DNA of 64,000 nucleotides from Mycobacterium sp. Root265 (GTDB lineage: Bacteria > Actinomycetota > Actinomycetes > Mycobacteriales > Mycobacteriaceae). Position numbers and translations under genes: made by a program. This document shows, one piece after another, positions 18,933 through 26,871 of this stretch. The DNA lies in assembly GCF_001428895.1 (NCBI RefSeq), contig NZ_LMJA01000030.1:186001-250000 (forward strand), read 5' to 3'. The notes beneath the pieces are model-generated. The model searched no databases and had not been told where the DNA came from. It saw only the letters and a list, made by a program, of their open reading frames with translations. Every line of letters begins with the position of its first letter. The first letter of the stretch is position 1.

Positions 18933-19664
18933 GTGCCTTTGACTGTTGAGCTCGACAGGTCCAGCCCTGTTCCCCTCTACTACCAGCTCGCCCAGGCGAT
19001 CGAAGCGTCGATCCGCAACGGCGATCTGGCCCCCGGCGACCGGTTCGAGAACGAGCTGGCTTTGGCGAGCAGGCTGGCGTTGTCGCGCCCGACGACCAGG
19101 CGAGCCATCCAGGAACTCGTCGACAAGGGTCTACTGGTCCGTAAGCGCGGTGTCGGCACCCAGGTCGTGCAGAACCCCGTGCACCGCCGGGTCGAGCTCA
19201 CCAGCCTGTTCGACGACCTCGCGAAGTCCGGCCAGGACCCGACGACTCAGCTGCTCGAATACCACTGCGGTATCGCCGATGAGGAGATCGCCGCCGAGCT
19301 CAACCTCGGCAAGGACCACGAGATCGTCACCATCCAGCGGCTTCGGTGTGCCAATGGCGAGCCGCTCGCGGTGATGACGAACCATCTGCCCGTCGAGATC
19401 GCACCGGATGCCGAGGAGCTCGAGGCCAGCGGCCTCTACCAGGCCCTGCGCGGGCGTGGCGTGCACATCCGGCTGGCCCGGCAGCGCATCGGCGCCAAGC
19501 CGGCCAACCGCAACGAGGCGCGGCTGCTCGACGAGAAGGCCGGCGCACCGCTGCTGACCATGAGCCGGACTGCGTTCGACGACTCCGGTCGTGCGGTCGA
19601 GTTCGGAAGTCACTGCTATCGCGCCTCGCGGTACTACTTCGAGACCACGCTCGTCGACCGCTGA
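18933..19664 (+). CDS. iolR: GntR-family (HutC/UTRA) transcriptional regulator, likely IolR
   Basis: DNA-binding regulator of 243 residues. The N-terminal winged helix-turn-helix runs PLYYQLAQAIEASIRNGDLAPGD...SRPTTRRAIQELVDKGLLVRKRGVGTQV. A UTRA effector domain follows (VVQNPVHRRVELTSLFDDL onward, ending RYYFETTLV). It is divergent from iolC, the same arrangement as GntR-type iolR in C. glutamicum, and very probably represses the iol genes in the absence of an inositol signal. The GTG at 18933 has GGAG five bases upstream. A GTG at 18927 would add two residues and is less well spaced. Confidence 0.85.
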   Translation: MPLTVELDRSSPVPLYYQLAQAIEASIRNGDLAPGDRFENELALASRLALSRPTTRRAIQELVDKGLLVRKRGVGTQVVQNPVHRRVELTSLFDDLAKSGQDPTTQLLEYHCGIADEEIAAELNLGKDHEIVTIQRLRCANGEPLAVMTNHLPVEIAPDAEELEASGLYQALRGRGVHIRLARQRIGAKPANRNEARLLDEKAGAPLLTMSRTAFDDSGRAVEFGSHCYRASRYYFETTLVDR

Positions 19665-19675
19665 CTTCCGGCGAT

Positions 19676-19719
19676 TTCGGCGTGATCGGACGCGCTCAGC
19701 GCAACCGACCACGCCGAAT
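19676..19719. terminator. bidirectional hairpin between gntR and the TIM-barrel gene
   Basis: TTCGGCGTG pairs with CACGCCGAA, with inner pairings ATCGG/CCGAC and GCGC/GCGC forming a long imperfect stem. It lies exactly between two convergent genes. There is no long U run, as is usual in mycobacteria. Confidence 0.6.
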
Positions 19720-19723
19720 TCAC

Positions 19724-20488
19724 TCAGGAGAAGGCCGCGCGGAACGCCTCCAGGGCTGCCGTGCTGTCACTTTCTGCGAAGGCCTCCATGCCGACGGTGC
19801 CGTCATACCCGATATCGCGCAGTGCTTTCGCGACGGCGGGGTAGTGGATCTCGCCGGTGCCGGGTTCGCAGCGGCCGGGCACGTCGGCGACCTGGATCTC
19901 GCCGATCGCATCACCGCAACGACGCACGAGTTCGACGAGATTCCCTTCGCCGATCTGTGCGTGGTACAGGTCGAGCATCATCTTCACGTTCGGGTGCCCG
20001 ACGCCCTCGATGAGGGCGAGCGTGTCCTTCGCGCGGGCCAGCGGCACGCCCGGATGGTCGACGATGGTGTTGAGATTCTCGACGCAGAACGTCACACCGG
20101 CCGCCGCCCCGAGTTCGCCGATGCGTTCCAAGGCACGTAGCGCTGTCGACCACATCTGACCGGTGGCGCGCTGCCGCGGCCGGGCGGCCCGGCCGTCGAC
20201 CAGTTCGGCCGGATGCAGGACCAGCCGCGGAGTGCCCAGCACCTCGGCGGCTTTGATGCTCAGCTCGGCGGTCCGCACCACCTCTTCGGCGCTGTCCGGG
20301 TCGATCAGGTCGCCGTGCAAATAGCCCGTCATCGACGAGAACCGCGCGCCGGTCGCGGCCAGCGCCTCGAGATCCTTGTCGTGCCAGCTCCAGATCTCGA
20401 CGTCGAAGCCGAGTTCGTCGATCCGCTTCACCCGGTCGACGATGGGCAGCTCGGTGAAGACCATCTCCGAACACACCGCGAGCCTCAT
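19724..20488 (-). CDS. hydroxypyruvate isomerase-like TIM-barrel protein
   Basis: Protein of 254 residues with the Hyi/AP-endonuclease-2 fold. Ligand-bearing strand ends are DVEIWSWHDKDL, LVLHPAEL, VTFCVENLNTIVDHPG, VKMMLDLYHAQIGEGN, EIQVADVPGRCEPGTGEIHY and GTVGMEAF. The pattern ENLN, DLYH, QVADVPGR...GEI is characteristic of hydroxypyruvate isomerases. It starts with an ATG overlapping the TGA of the upstream dehydrogenase, so the two form one transcript. The module is probably controlled by the neighbouring LacI regulator. A role as a ketose isomerase is inferred. Confidence 0.82.
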   Translation of the reverse strand: MRLAVCSEMVFTELPIVDRVKRIDELGFDVEIWSWHDKDLEALAATGARFSSMTGYLHGDLIDPDSAEEVVRTAELSIKAAEVLGTPRLVLHPAELVDGRAARPRQRATGQMWSTALRALERIGELGAAAGVTFCVENLNTIVDHPGVPLARAKDTLALIEGVGHPNVKMMLDLYHAQIGEGNLVELVRRCGDAIGEIQVADVPGRCEPGTGEIHYPAVAKALRDIGYDGTVGMEAFAESDSTAALEAFRAAFS

Positions 20489-21456
20489 GCCAGCACTCCG
20501 TTCAGCGCGACGGGCGCCTTGGTCTCGATGGATTCACGTGCGGCAAGGGCGATTTCGAGTGCGATGCGGGCGTCGACACCCGTCACGGAAGGCTCGCTGC
20601 CTGCCAGCACACGGTCGGCGAAGTGGGCGAACTGCGCGGTGTAGGCATCGGCGAACAGTTCGGTGTTGATGCGGCCGGCGTGCTCGGGTGCCAGCCCGGC
20701 CTGCAGCACACCGCCGGAGCCGAAGACCTCGCCGCGGATGTCATAGCCGTACACGGCCTGGAAGCTGGCCTCGGCGATCGCGAACGCGCCGTTGTCGAAC
20801 CGGATCTGCACGACGGAGGTGTCCAGGAAGCCCTGCTCGGCGAACTGCGGATGGACCAGCGCATCGGCCTGCGCGTACACCTCGGTGACCCGCGCACCGG
20901 GATTGAGCCAGCACAACGTGTCGAAATCGTGGATCAGCGTCTCGTTGAAAATCGTCCATGGCTTGACCCGGGCGGCGACCTCGGCGGAGATACCCGGATC
21001 GCGGGTCAGCGAACGCAACAGCTGCGGCGTGCCGATCTCGCCGGCATCGATGCGGGCCCGCATGGCAGCGAAATCCTGGGCGAAACGCCGGTTGAAACCG
21101 ACCTGCAACGCGACGCCGGCGGTGCGTGCCGCGTCGATCGCCCGGTCGGCGTCCTGGAGCGTCAAGGCCATCGGCTTCTCGCAGAAGACGTGCTTGCCCG
21201 CGTGGGCTGCCGCGACCACCAGGTCGGCATGGCTGGTGGCGGGGGAGCAGATGGCGACGGCCTGGACATCGGGGTCGGCGATGAGCTCCAGCGGGTCCTG
21301 GTAGGCACGCGCCCCCGAGAACCTCTCTGCTGCACCGGGTACGGGATCGGCAACGGCGGCGAGCCGGGTGTTGGGCAGGCGCTCGGCCAGCGTCTCGGCG
21401 TGGAAGCTGCCGATCCAGCCGGCACCGATGAGGCCGAAGGACAGGGGGGAGGACAT
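20485..21456 (-). CDS. Gfo/Idh/MocA-family oxidoreductase (inositol dehydrogenase-like)
   Basis: NAD(P)-dependent dehydrogenase of 323 residues. It has Rossmann motif GLIGAGWIGSFHAETLAERL, CSPATSHADLVVAAAHAGKHVFCEKPMALT, VGFNRRFAQDFAAMRARIDAGEIG, and NETLIHDFDTLCWL as catalytic segments. It opens a two-gene operon with the Hyi-like isomerase. The ATG at 21456 follows a GGAG box; the frame remains open further into the divergent LacI gene, but that extension is not real. A perfect 14-bp palindrome lies 17 bp upstream of the start. Substrate unknown, probably a polyol distinct from myo-inositol. Confidence 0.87.
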   Translation of the reverse strand: MSSPLSFGLIGAGWIGSFHAETLAERLPNTRLAAVADPVPGAAERFSGARAYQDPLELIADPDVQAVAICSPATSHADLVVAAAHAGKHVFCEKPMALTLQDADRAIDAARTAGVALQVGFNRRFAQDFAAMRARIDAGEIGTPQLLRSLTRDPGISAEVAARVKPWTIFNETLIHDFDTLCWLNPGARVTEVYAQADALVHPQFAEQGFLDTSVVQIRFDNGAFAIAEASFQAVYGYDIRGEVFGSGGVLQAGLAPEHAGRINTELFADAYTAQFAHFADRVLAGSEPSVTGVDARIALEIALAARESIETKAPVALNGVLA

Positions 21457-21472
21457 GGGGGACTCCGATCGA

Positions 21473-21486
21473 CTAGAACGTTCTAG
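21473..21486. promoter_or_regulatory. LacI operator palindrome O1
   Basis: CTAGAACGTTCTAG is a perfect 14-bp palindrome with the central CG typical of LacI-family operators. It lies 17 bp upstream of the dehydrogenase ATG at 21456. An identical copy is at 21527-21540, with centres 54 bp apart. Confidence 0.8.
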
Positions 21487-21526
21487 GGACGGTAGGCGGA
21501 TCGGGCGTGTTTCGTCAACAATTTTC

Positions 21527-21540
21527 CTAGAACGTTCTAG
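21527..21540. promoter_or_regulatory. LacI operator palindrome O2
   Basis: Second exact copy of CTAGAACGTTCTAG, ending 9 bp before the GTG start of the LacI gene at 21550. With O1 it brackets the divergent promoter region. This fits autoregulation, and DNA looping over about five helical turns is possible. Confidence 0.8.
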
Positions 21541-21549
21541 AATCCAGCC

Positions 21550-22569
21550 GTGCAACGACGTCCGACGCTCGCAGACGTGGCCGCGCGCGCGGGAGTCTCG
21601 CGCGCGCTGGTCTCCATCGTCATGCGTGATGTGCCGGGTGCCAGCGAGCAGACCCGGGACCGGGTGCGCCGGGCGGCCGACGAGCTCGGGTACCGGCCCG
21701 ATCACCGGGCGCGCCGGCTGCGTCAGCTGCGTACCAAACTCATCGGGGTCACCTTCACCGTCGGCCAGGAGTTTCATGCCGACCTGGTCGACGGTGTCTA
21801 CGTCGCGGCCGAGGAGCTCGGCTATGACGTGGTGCTCAGCGGTATCACGCCGCACCGTGACGAGACCCGCGCGCTGCGCACGCTGATCGATGAGCAATGT
21901 GAAGGACTGGTCCTCGTCGGACCGGGGACGCCGACCCGGCAACTCGACGAGCTGGCCGCCCGGGTACCGGTGGTGGTGCTTGCCCGCAAGGTCCGCGGTG
22001 TCGACGCCGTGCGCAGCGACGATGCCGCCGGCGCCGTGCTCGGGACCGATCATCTGATCGGGCTCGGCCACCGCCGGATCGTCTATCTCGACGGTGGCCG
22101 AGCCCCGGGGGCCGCCGAGCGGCTGCGCGGCTACCGGCGCGCCGCCGGTGCCGCCGGGGTGCCGCTTCAGGTGCGTGCCGGCGGACTCACCGAGCGTGAA
22201 GGCGCCGCGGCCGCCACCGCCATGCTCGCCGAATCCGAACTGCCCACCGCGGTGTTCGCCTTCAACGACCGGTGCGCCCTCGGTGTCCTGGATGTCCTCA
22301 TCCGAGCGGGTGTCTCAGTGCCCCAACAGGTGTCGGTGCTCGGATTCGATGACAGCCCGCTGGCCGGGCTTGCCCACGTGGACATCACCACGGTGCGCCA
22401 GGATGCCATGGGCCTGGCCGCGGCCGCGGTGCAGCGACTGGTCGGCCGTCTCGATGATCCCGATGGGCCCGCCGAGGTGGTGGATGTGGTTCGGGAACCG
22501 ACACTGGTGGTGCGCGGTTCGACGGGTGCTCCCGGGGTGGCGGCCTGCGGAAATGGTTCGGACAAATGA
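21550..22569 (+). CDS. LacI-family transcriptional regulator
   Basis: Repressor-type protein of 339 residues. The helix-turn-helix and hinge at the N-terminus are clear: RPTLADVAARAGVSRALVSIVMRDVPGASEQTRDRVRRAADELGYRPD. The rest is a periplasmic-binding-protein-like effector domain (LIGVTFTVGQEFHADLVDGVY, FAFNDRCALGVLDVLIRAGVSVPQQVSVLGFDDSPLAGL). The start is GTG at 21550. It is divergent from the dehydrogenase/isomerase pair and is flanked by two identical palindromes that are probably its binding sites. It resembles the LacI protein encoded at 25701 in layout and in helix-turn-helix wording (SRALVSIV versus SKALVSLV). Confidence 0.9.
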   Translation: MQRRPTLADVAARAGVSRALVSIVMRDVPGASEQTRDRVRRAADELGYRPDHRARRLRQLRTKLIGVTFTVGQEFHADLVDGVYVAAEELGYDVVLSGITPHRDETRALRTLIDEQCEGLVLVGPGTPTRQLDELAARVPVVVLARKVRGVDAVRSDDAAGAVLGTDHLIGLGHRRIVYLDGGRAPGAAERLRGYRRAAGAAGVPLQVRAGGLTEREGAAAATAMLAESELPTAVFAFNDRCALGVLDVLIRAGVSVPQQVSVLGFDDSPLAGLAHVDITTVRQDAMGLAAAAVQRLVGRLDDPDGPAEVVDVVREPTLVVRGSTGAPGVAACGNGSDK

Positions 22570-22580
22570 CTTGCAGTCCT

Positions 22581-22594
22581 AATGTCAGGACAAA
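22581..22594 (-). promoter_or_regulatory. candidate IolR operator upstream of the ABC importer
   Basis: AATGTCAGGACAAA is the exact reverse complement of the 14 bp near iolC (TTTGTCCTGACATT). It ends 3 bp upstream of a good -35 element. Sharing the full 14 bp with the iolC control region ties the importer to the iol regulon. Confidence 0.7.
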
Positions 22595-22597
22595 GTA

Positions 22598-22626
22598 TTG
22601 ACTTTCGGGTGTGAGCCGTATTACAT
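22598..22626 (+). promoter_or_regulatory. candidate promoter of the ABC importer operon
   Basis: TTGACT (22598-22603) and TTACAT (22621-22626) are separated by 17 bp, a standard spacing for the housekeeping sigma factor. The gene start is 81 bp downstream of the -10, with a good ribosome-binding site. Confidence 0.55.
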
Positions 22627-22707
22627 CAGTCGTGCAGGCGTGGCGTCCGGCACTCGGTCCGCCGGGCCGATGTGGACGACACGGCGATCTTGAAACGAGG
22701 AGAAACA

Positions 22708-23697
22708 ATGGCGTTGAAGCGGCTCGCGGTACTGGCCGGAGCGGGCGTACTGGCGTTCGGGATGGTGGCGTGTTCGTCCGGCGGCGGCAAGCAGGACAGC
22801 GCCGGCGAGGGTGGGGGCGGCGGCACCGTCGACACCCCGCGCATGACCATTGCGATGATCACCCATGAGGTTCCCGGTGACTCGTTCTGGGACCTGATCC
22901 GCAAGGGCGCCGAGGCGGCGGCCAAGAAGGACAACATCGAACTGCGTTATTCCAACGATCCCGAGGCGCCCAACCAGGCCAACCTGGTGCAGGCAGCGAT
23001 CGACAGCGGTGTGGACGGCATCGCCGTCACCCTGGCCAAGCCCGAGGCGATGGCGCCCGCGGTGAAGGCCGCGATCGACAAGGGCATCCCGGTGGTCGCG
23101 TTCAACTCCGGCTTCGACAACTTCAAGAGCATGGGCATTCAGGAGTACTTCGGCCAGGACGAGAAACTCGCCGGTATCGCGGCCGGCGAGCGGCTCAACG
23201 CCGACGGCGCCAAGAAGGTCGTCTGCATCATCCAGGAGCAGGGTCAGGTTGCCCTCGAATCTCGTTGCGCCGGTGTCAAGGAGGGCTTCGGAGGCCAGAC
23301 CGAGATCCTGAACGTCAACAGCAAGGACATGCCGTCGGTCGAGGCGACCATCACGGCCAAGATGCAGCAGGACCCGACGGTGGACACCTTCGTCGCGCTG
23401 GGCGCGCCGATCGCCCTGACCGCGGTGCAGTCCAAGGCGAACGCGGGCAGCAACGCGAACATCACCACCTTCGACACCAATGCCGCGCTGGTGGATTCCA
23501 TCCAAAACGGTGACGTGCAGTGGGCGGTCGACCAGCAGCCGTTCCTGCAGGGCTACCTCGCCATCGACTCGCTGTGGCTGTACCTCGCCAACAAGAACCT
23601 GATCGGTGGCGGCCAGGCGACGCTGACCGGCCCCTCCTTCATCGACAAGTCCAACATCGACGCCGTGGCCGAACTGGCCAAGGGCGGAACTCGCTAG
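22708..23697 (+). CDS. sugar/inositol ABC transporter substrate-binding lipoprotein
   Basis: Exported binding protein of 329 residues. The signal peptide MALKRLAVLAGAGVLAFGMVAC ends in a lipobox with Cys22 as lipid anchor, followed by a Gly-rich linker. The mature part is a type 1 periplasmic binding fold: MTIAMITHEVPGDSFWDLIRKGAEAAAKKDNIELRY, DSGVDGIAVTLAKP, IPVVAFNSGFDN, KKVVCIIQEQGQV and DQQPFLQGYLAIDSLWLY. The family binds monosaccharides and inositols. The ATG at 22708 follows GAGGAG. First gene of a three-gene importer operon with a proposed IolR operator, so myo-inositol is the likely ligand. It is closely similar to the orphan binding protein at 26872. Confidence 0.88.
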   Translation: MALKRLAVLAGAGVLAFGMVACSSGGGKQDSAGEGGGGGTVDTPRMTIAMITHEVPGDSFWDLIRKGAEAAAKKDNIELRYSNDPEAPNQANLVQAAIDSGVDGIAVTLAKPEAMAPAVKAAIDKGIPVVAFNSGFDNFKSMGIQEYFGQDEKLAGIAAGERLNADGAKKVVCIIQEQGQVALESRCAGVKEGFGGQTEILNVNSKDMPSVEATITAKMQQDPTVDTFVALGAPIALTAVQSKANAGSNANITTFDTNAALVDSIQNGDVQWAVDQQPFLQGYLAIDSLWLYLANKNLIGGGQATLTGPSFIDKSNIDAVAELAKGGTR

Positions 23698-23717
23698 CAG
23701 TGTCGGAAAGAGCAGAG

Positions 23718-24776
23718 ATGTCCACTCAAACCGAGGTCACCCTCGAAAACCATGAGGTCGTCCGCGACGAACGCGTCAAGGAACGAAATCGTCTACAGCG
23801 TTTCCTGATCCGGCCCGAGATGGGCGCAGGCATCGGTGCGATCGGGATCTTCGTCGCGTTCTTCATCGTGGCGGCTCCGTTCCGGGAGGCGTCGTCGCTG
23901 GCGACCGTGCTCTACGCCAGCAGCACCATCGGCATCATGGCCTGCGGTGTCGCCGTGCTGATGATCGGCGGGGAGTTCGACCTGTCGGCCGGCGTGGCGG
24001 TGACCTTCAGTTCGCTGGCGGCTTCGATGCTCGCGTTCAACCTGCACCTCAACCTCTGGGTCGGGGCGGCACTGGCCCTGGTGCTGGCGCTGGCGGTCGG
24101 GTTTTTCAACGGCTTCCTGGTGATGAAGACCAAGATCCCCAGCTTCCTGATCACGCTGAGTACGTTCTTCATGCTGGCCGGTGTCAACCTCGCTGTGACG
24201 AAACTCGTTGCGGGACAGGTCGCCACCCAGAGCGTCAGCGATATGGACGGCTGGGACTCCGCGCAGAAGGTGTTCTCCTCGACGTTCACCGTGGCCGGCA
24301 TCGGAATCCGCGTCACCGTGCTCTGGTGGATCCTGTTCACCGTGGTGGCCACCTGGGTGCTGTTCAAGACGAAGATCGGCAACTGGATCTTCGCCGTCGG
24401 CGGCGACGCCGAAAGTGCCCGGGCCATCGGTATTCCGGTGACCAAGGTCAAGATCGGGCTGTTCATGTTCGTCGGGTTCTGCGCCTGGTTCGTGGGCATG
24501 CACCTGCTGTTCGCGTTCAACACCGTGCAGTCCGGTCAGGGCATCGGCAACGAGTTCTTCTACATCATCGCCGCGGTCATCGGCGGGTGTCTGCTGACCG
24601 GTGGCTACGGCACCGCGATCGGCGCGGCCATCGGTGCGTTCATCTTCGGCATGACCAACCAGGGCATCGTCTACGCGGGCTGGGATCCGGACTGGTTCAA
24701 GTTCTTCCTGGGCGGCATGCTGCTCTTCGCGGTGATCGCCAACAACGCCTTCCGTAACTACGCATCGAAGAAGTGA
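23718..24776 (+). CDS. ABC transporter permease (RbsC/FrcC type)
   Basis: Integral membrane permease of 352 residues for a carbohydrate importer of the ribose/fructose/inositol class. About eight to ten hydrophobic segments are visible, including IGAIGIFVAFFIVAAPF, LWVGAALALVLALAVGFFNGF and FFLGGMLLFAVIANNAF. The family motif GGEFDLSAGVAVTFSSL and the ATPase-contact segment GGDAESARAIGIPVTKVKI are present. A hydrophilic N-terminus of about 38 residues precedes the first segment. The ATG at 23718 is 20 bp after the binding-protein stop. One permease gene is expected for the homodimeric channel. Confidence 0.9.
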   Translation: MSTQTEVTLENHEVVRDERVKERNRLQRFLIRPEMGAGIGAIGIFVAFFIVAAPFREASSLATVLYASSTIGIMACGVAVLMIGGEFDLSAGVAVTFSSLAASMLAFNLHLNLWVGAALALVLALAVGFFNGFLVMKTKIPSFLITLSTFFMLAGVNLAVTKLVAGQVATQSVSDMDGWDSAQKVFSSTFTVAGIGIRVTVLWWILFTVVATWVLFKTKIGNWIFAVGGDAESARAIGIPVTKVKIGLFMFVGFCAWFVGMHLLFAFNTVQSGQGIGNEFFYIIAAVIGGCLLTGGYGTAIGAAIGAFIFGMTNQGIVYAGWDPDWFKFFLGGMLLFAVIANNAFRNYASKK

Positions 24777-24780
24777 TCTG

Positions 24781-25599
24781 ATGACCGCAACAGTCGAATC
24801 TCCCAGTAACGAAGCCGCAGCCGATCGCAAGGTGCCGCTGGTCGAGCTCCGCAATGTCGGGAAGTCCTACGGCAACATCACCGCGCTGAAGGACATCAGT
24901 CTGCGGGTGCATGCCGGCCAGGTGACCGGCATCCTCGGCGACAACGGCGCAGGCAAATCGACGCTGATCAAGATCATCGCGGGCCTGCACCAGCAGACCG
25001 AGGGTGAACTGTTGGTGGATGGTGAGACCACGAAGTTCTCGTCACCCGCTGATGCGCTCGGCAAAGGCATCGCGACCGTGTATCAGAATCTCGCGGTGGT
25101 TCCGCTGATGCCGGTGTGGCGCAACTTCTTCCTCGGCCAGGAGGTGCGCAAGAAGTCGTTCCCGTGGTCGCTGGACGCGAACGCGATGCGTGCCACCACG
25201 CTGGCCGAGCTGTCGAAGATGGGCATCGAGTTGCCCGATGTGGACGCGCCGATCGGGTCGCTGTCCGGTGGCCAGCGCCAGTGCGTTGCGATTGCGCGGG
25301 CCGTGTTCTTCGGGGCGCGGGTGCTGATCCTGGACGAGCCGACGGCCGCGCTGGGTGTCAAGCAGTCCGGTGTGGTGCTCAAGTACATCACCGCCGCCAA
25401 GGACGCCGGCTTCGGCGTCGTGTTCATCACCCACAACCCGCACCATGCGCACATGGTCGGTGATCACTTCGTGTTGCTCAACCGTGGCAAGCAGAAGCTG
25501 GACTGCACGTATGACGAGATCTCGCTGGAGCACCTGACCCAGCAGATGGCCGGCGGCGATGAGCTGCAGGCGCTCTCCCACGAGCTCGGACGCAAATAA
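24781..25599 (+). CDS. ABC transporter ATP-binding protein (single-domain, FrcA type)
   Basis: Cytoplasmic ATPase that powers the importer. Of 272 residues, Walker A GDNGAGKST is at 53-61, the Q-loop Gln at 102, signature LSGGQRQ at 161-167, Walker B VLILDEP at 181-187 and the H-loop His at 218. It has one nucleotide-binding domain, unlike the tandem two-domain RbsA, and so resembles FrcA-type ATPases. A pair of identical subunits would serve the transporter. It begins 4 bp after the permease stop and is followed by a strong terminator hairpin, so the operon ends here. Confidence 0.92.
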   Translation: MTATVESPSNEAAADRKVPLVELRNVGKSYGNITALKDISLRVHAGQVTGILGDNGAGKSTLIKIIAGLHQQTEGELLVDGETTKFSSPADALGKGIATVYQNLAVVPLMPVWRNFFLGQEVRKKSFPWSLDANAMRATTLAELSKMGIELPDVDAPIGSLSGGQRQCVAIARAVFFGARVLILDEPTAALGVKQSGVVLKYITAAKDAGFGVVFITHNPHHAHMVGDHFVLLNRGKQKLDCTYDEISLEHLTQQMAGGDELQALSHELGRK

Positions 25600-25606
25600 C
25601 GCACTG

Positions 25607-25658
25607 ACGACTTCGGCGCGGTCCTCCGGTTGACCCCGGGGAGCCGCGCCGAAGTCGT
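25607..25658 (+). terminator. strong terminator hairpin after the ABC importer
   Basis: ACGACTTCGGCGCGG (25607-25621) pairs perfectly over 15 bp with its complement at 25644-25658, with a 22-nt GC-rich loop. It stands 8 bp after the ATPase gene, without a U run. Confidence 0.75.
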
Positions 25659-25665
25659 GTCCGGC

Positions 25666-25677
25666 TTGACCGGTCTA
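25666..25677 (-). promoter_or_regulatory. candidate LacI operator upstream of the second lacI gene
   Basis: TTGACCGGTCTA contains the palindrome GACCGGTC. It is the exact reverse complement of TAGACCGGTCAA at 26820-26831, upstream of the binding-protein operon next door. It lies 24 bp before the LacI start, consistent with autoregulation. Confidence 0.65.
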
Positions 25678-25700
25678 GTTCTGTCGCGGATCATCGGTGC

Positions 25701-26714
25701 ATGCCCGACCGCCAGGATCGACCGACGATGCAGGACATCGCCGACAAGGTCGGTGTCTCCAAGGCGCTGGTGTCGTTGGTCTTCCGCAAGGCGCCCGGGC
25801 CCAGCACGGAAACCCGCGAGCGCGTGCTGGCGGCGGCCGACGAGCTCGGCTACCGGGTGAACCGCACGGCGGCACTGATGACCGCCAGGCGGACACACCT
25901 CATCGGCGTAACGACCAACATCCGCAACAGCTTTCATGCCGAGATCGTCGAGCACATCGTCGCTGCGGCAGACAAGGCCGGCTACGAGGTGGTGCTCGGG
26001 CCGATCACACCCACCCATGACGAGACGAAGGTGATCGAGACCCTACTGGACTTCCGGTCCGAGGGGTTGCTGCTGATCGGTTCGGAACTGTCCACCCGGA
26101 CACTGGCCGATCTCGGCTCGCGGCTACCGACCGTCGTCATCGGCAGACGGATATCTGCGGACTCGCTCGATGTCGTGCGTACCGCCGACGGCCGCGGGAT
26201 CGGTTCGGTGGTGGATCATCTCGTCGAACTCGGCCACCGGCACATCGTGCACGTTGCCGGGGGAGGCGGCGTCATCGCCGCGGATCGCCGCAACGGGTAC
26301 CTGCGTGCCATGCGCAGGCATGGGCTCGCAGAGGCTACGGAGATCATCGAGGGTGATTTCACCGAGGATTCCGGGATGGCCGCGGCAACCGAGTTGCTGA
26401 CCGGTGGGTCGACGGCGACGGCGGTGGTGTGTGCCAACGACCGTATCGCGGTAGGGGTGGTCGACACCCTGCGTCGCTCCGGCGTCCGCGTCCCCGAGGA
26501 TGTTTCCGTCGCCGGGTACGACGACAGCGCCTTGGCCAGGCTGGGGCACATCGATATGACGAGCGTCAGTCAACAGCCGCGGGAACAGGCCGACCGGGCG
26601 GTGCAGGCCGTGGTGTCGCGGCTGGATGGCGGGCGGGTCGAACCGGAGTCCTGGGTGTCGCAGCCCCGGCTGGTGGCGCGGGCGACCACGGGTCCGGTCG
26701 CGAACCCTCGCTAG
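25701..26714 (+). CDS. LacI-family transcriptional regulator
   Basis: Regulator of 337 residues with N-terminal helix-turn-helix RPTMQDIADKVGVSKALVSLVFRKAPGPSTETRERVLAAADELGYRVN. The sugar-sensing domain includes LIGVTTNIRNSFHAEIVEHIV, VVDHLVELGHRHIVHVAGGGG, VVCANDRIAVGVVDTLRRSGVRVPEDVSVAGYDDSALARLGHIDMTSV. The start is taken as the ATG at 25701; no strong Shine-Dalgarno sequence is seen, so it may be poorly translated or leaderless. A shared palindrome upstream of this gene and of the operon at 26872 suggests it controls both. Confidence 0.9.
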   Translation: MPDRQDRPTMQDIADKVGVSKALVSLVFRKAPGPSTETRERVLAAADELGYRVNRTAALMTARRTHLIGVTTNIRNSFHAEIVEHIVAAADKAGYEVVLGPITPTHDETKVIETLLDFRSEGLLLIGSELSTRTLADLGSRLPTVVIGRRISADSLDVVRTADGRGIGSVVDHLVELGHRHIVHVAGGGGVIAADRRNGYLRAMRRHGLAEATEIIEGDFTEDSGMAAATELLTGGSTATAVVCANDRIAVGVVDTLRRSGVRVPEDVSVAGYDDSALARLGHIDMTSVSQQPREQADRAVQAVVSRLDGGRVEPESWVSQPRLVARATTGPVANPR

Positions 26715-26776
26715 CGTGAAAGACGCTGCACGCCAAACTATTTGAGCCAACACCCCGAACAGGGTGCGGCACCCCC

Positions 26777-26806
26777 TTGACAGAACCGTGTGACCGCCCT
26801 CATAGT
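26777..26806 (+). promoter_or_regulatory. candidate promoter of the 26.9-32.6 kb operon
   Basis: A perfect TTGACA (26777-26782) is followed after 18 bp by CATAGT (26801-26806). The LacI-type operators lie just downstream at 26820-26844, where bound repressor would block transcription. Confidence 0.6.
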
Positions 26807-26819
26807 TGTGCCATCGAGT

Positions 26820-26844
26820 TAGACCGGTCAAATAGACCGGACTA
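26820..26844 (+). promoter_or_regulatory. tandem LacI operator half-sites
   Basis: TAGACCGGTCAA (26820-26831) and TAGACCGGACTA (26833-26844) form two direct repeats spaced 13 bp apart. The first matches the site in front of the lacI gene exactly in inverted orientation. The second has an imperfect right half. Confidence 0.7.
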
Positions 26845-26871
26845 AATCCGCATCAACGAAGGTAGGAAGTC

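Noticed and set aside
21457-22071. Extended reading of the dehydrogenase gene (528 codons) into the divergent LacI gene
   Set aside because: The extension runs antisense through the LacI coding region and across both operators; the ATG at 21456 has a GGAG box and a normal Rossmann start.
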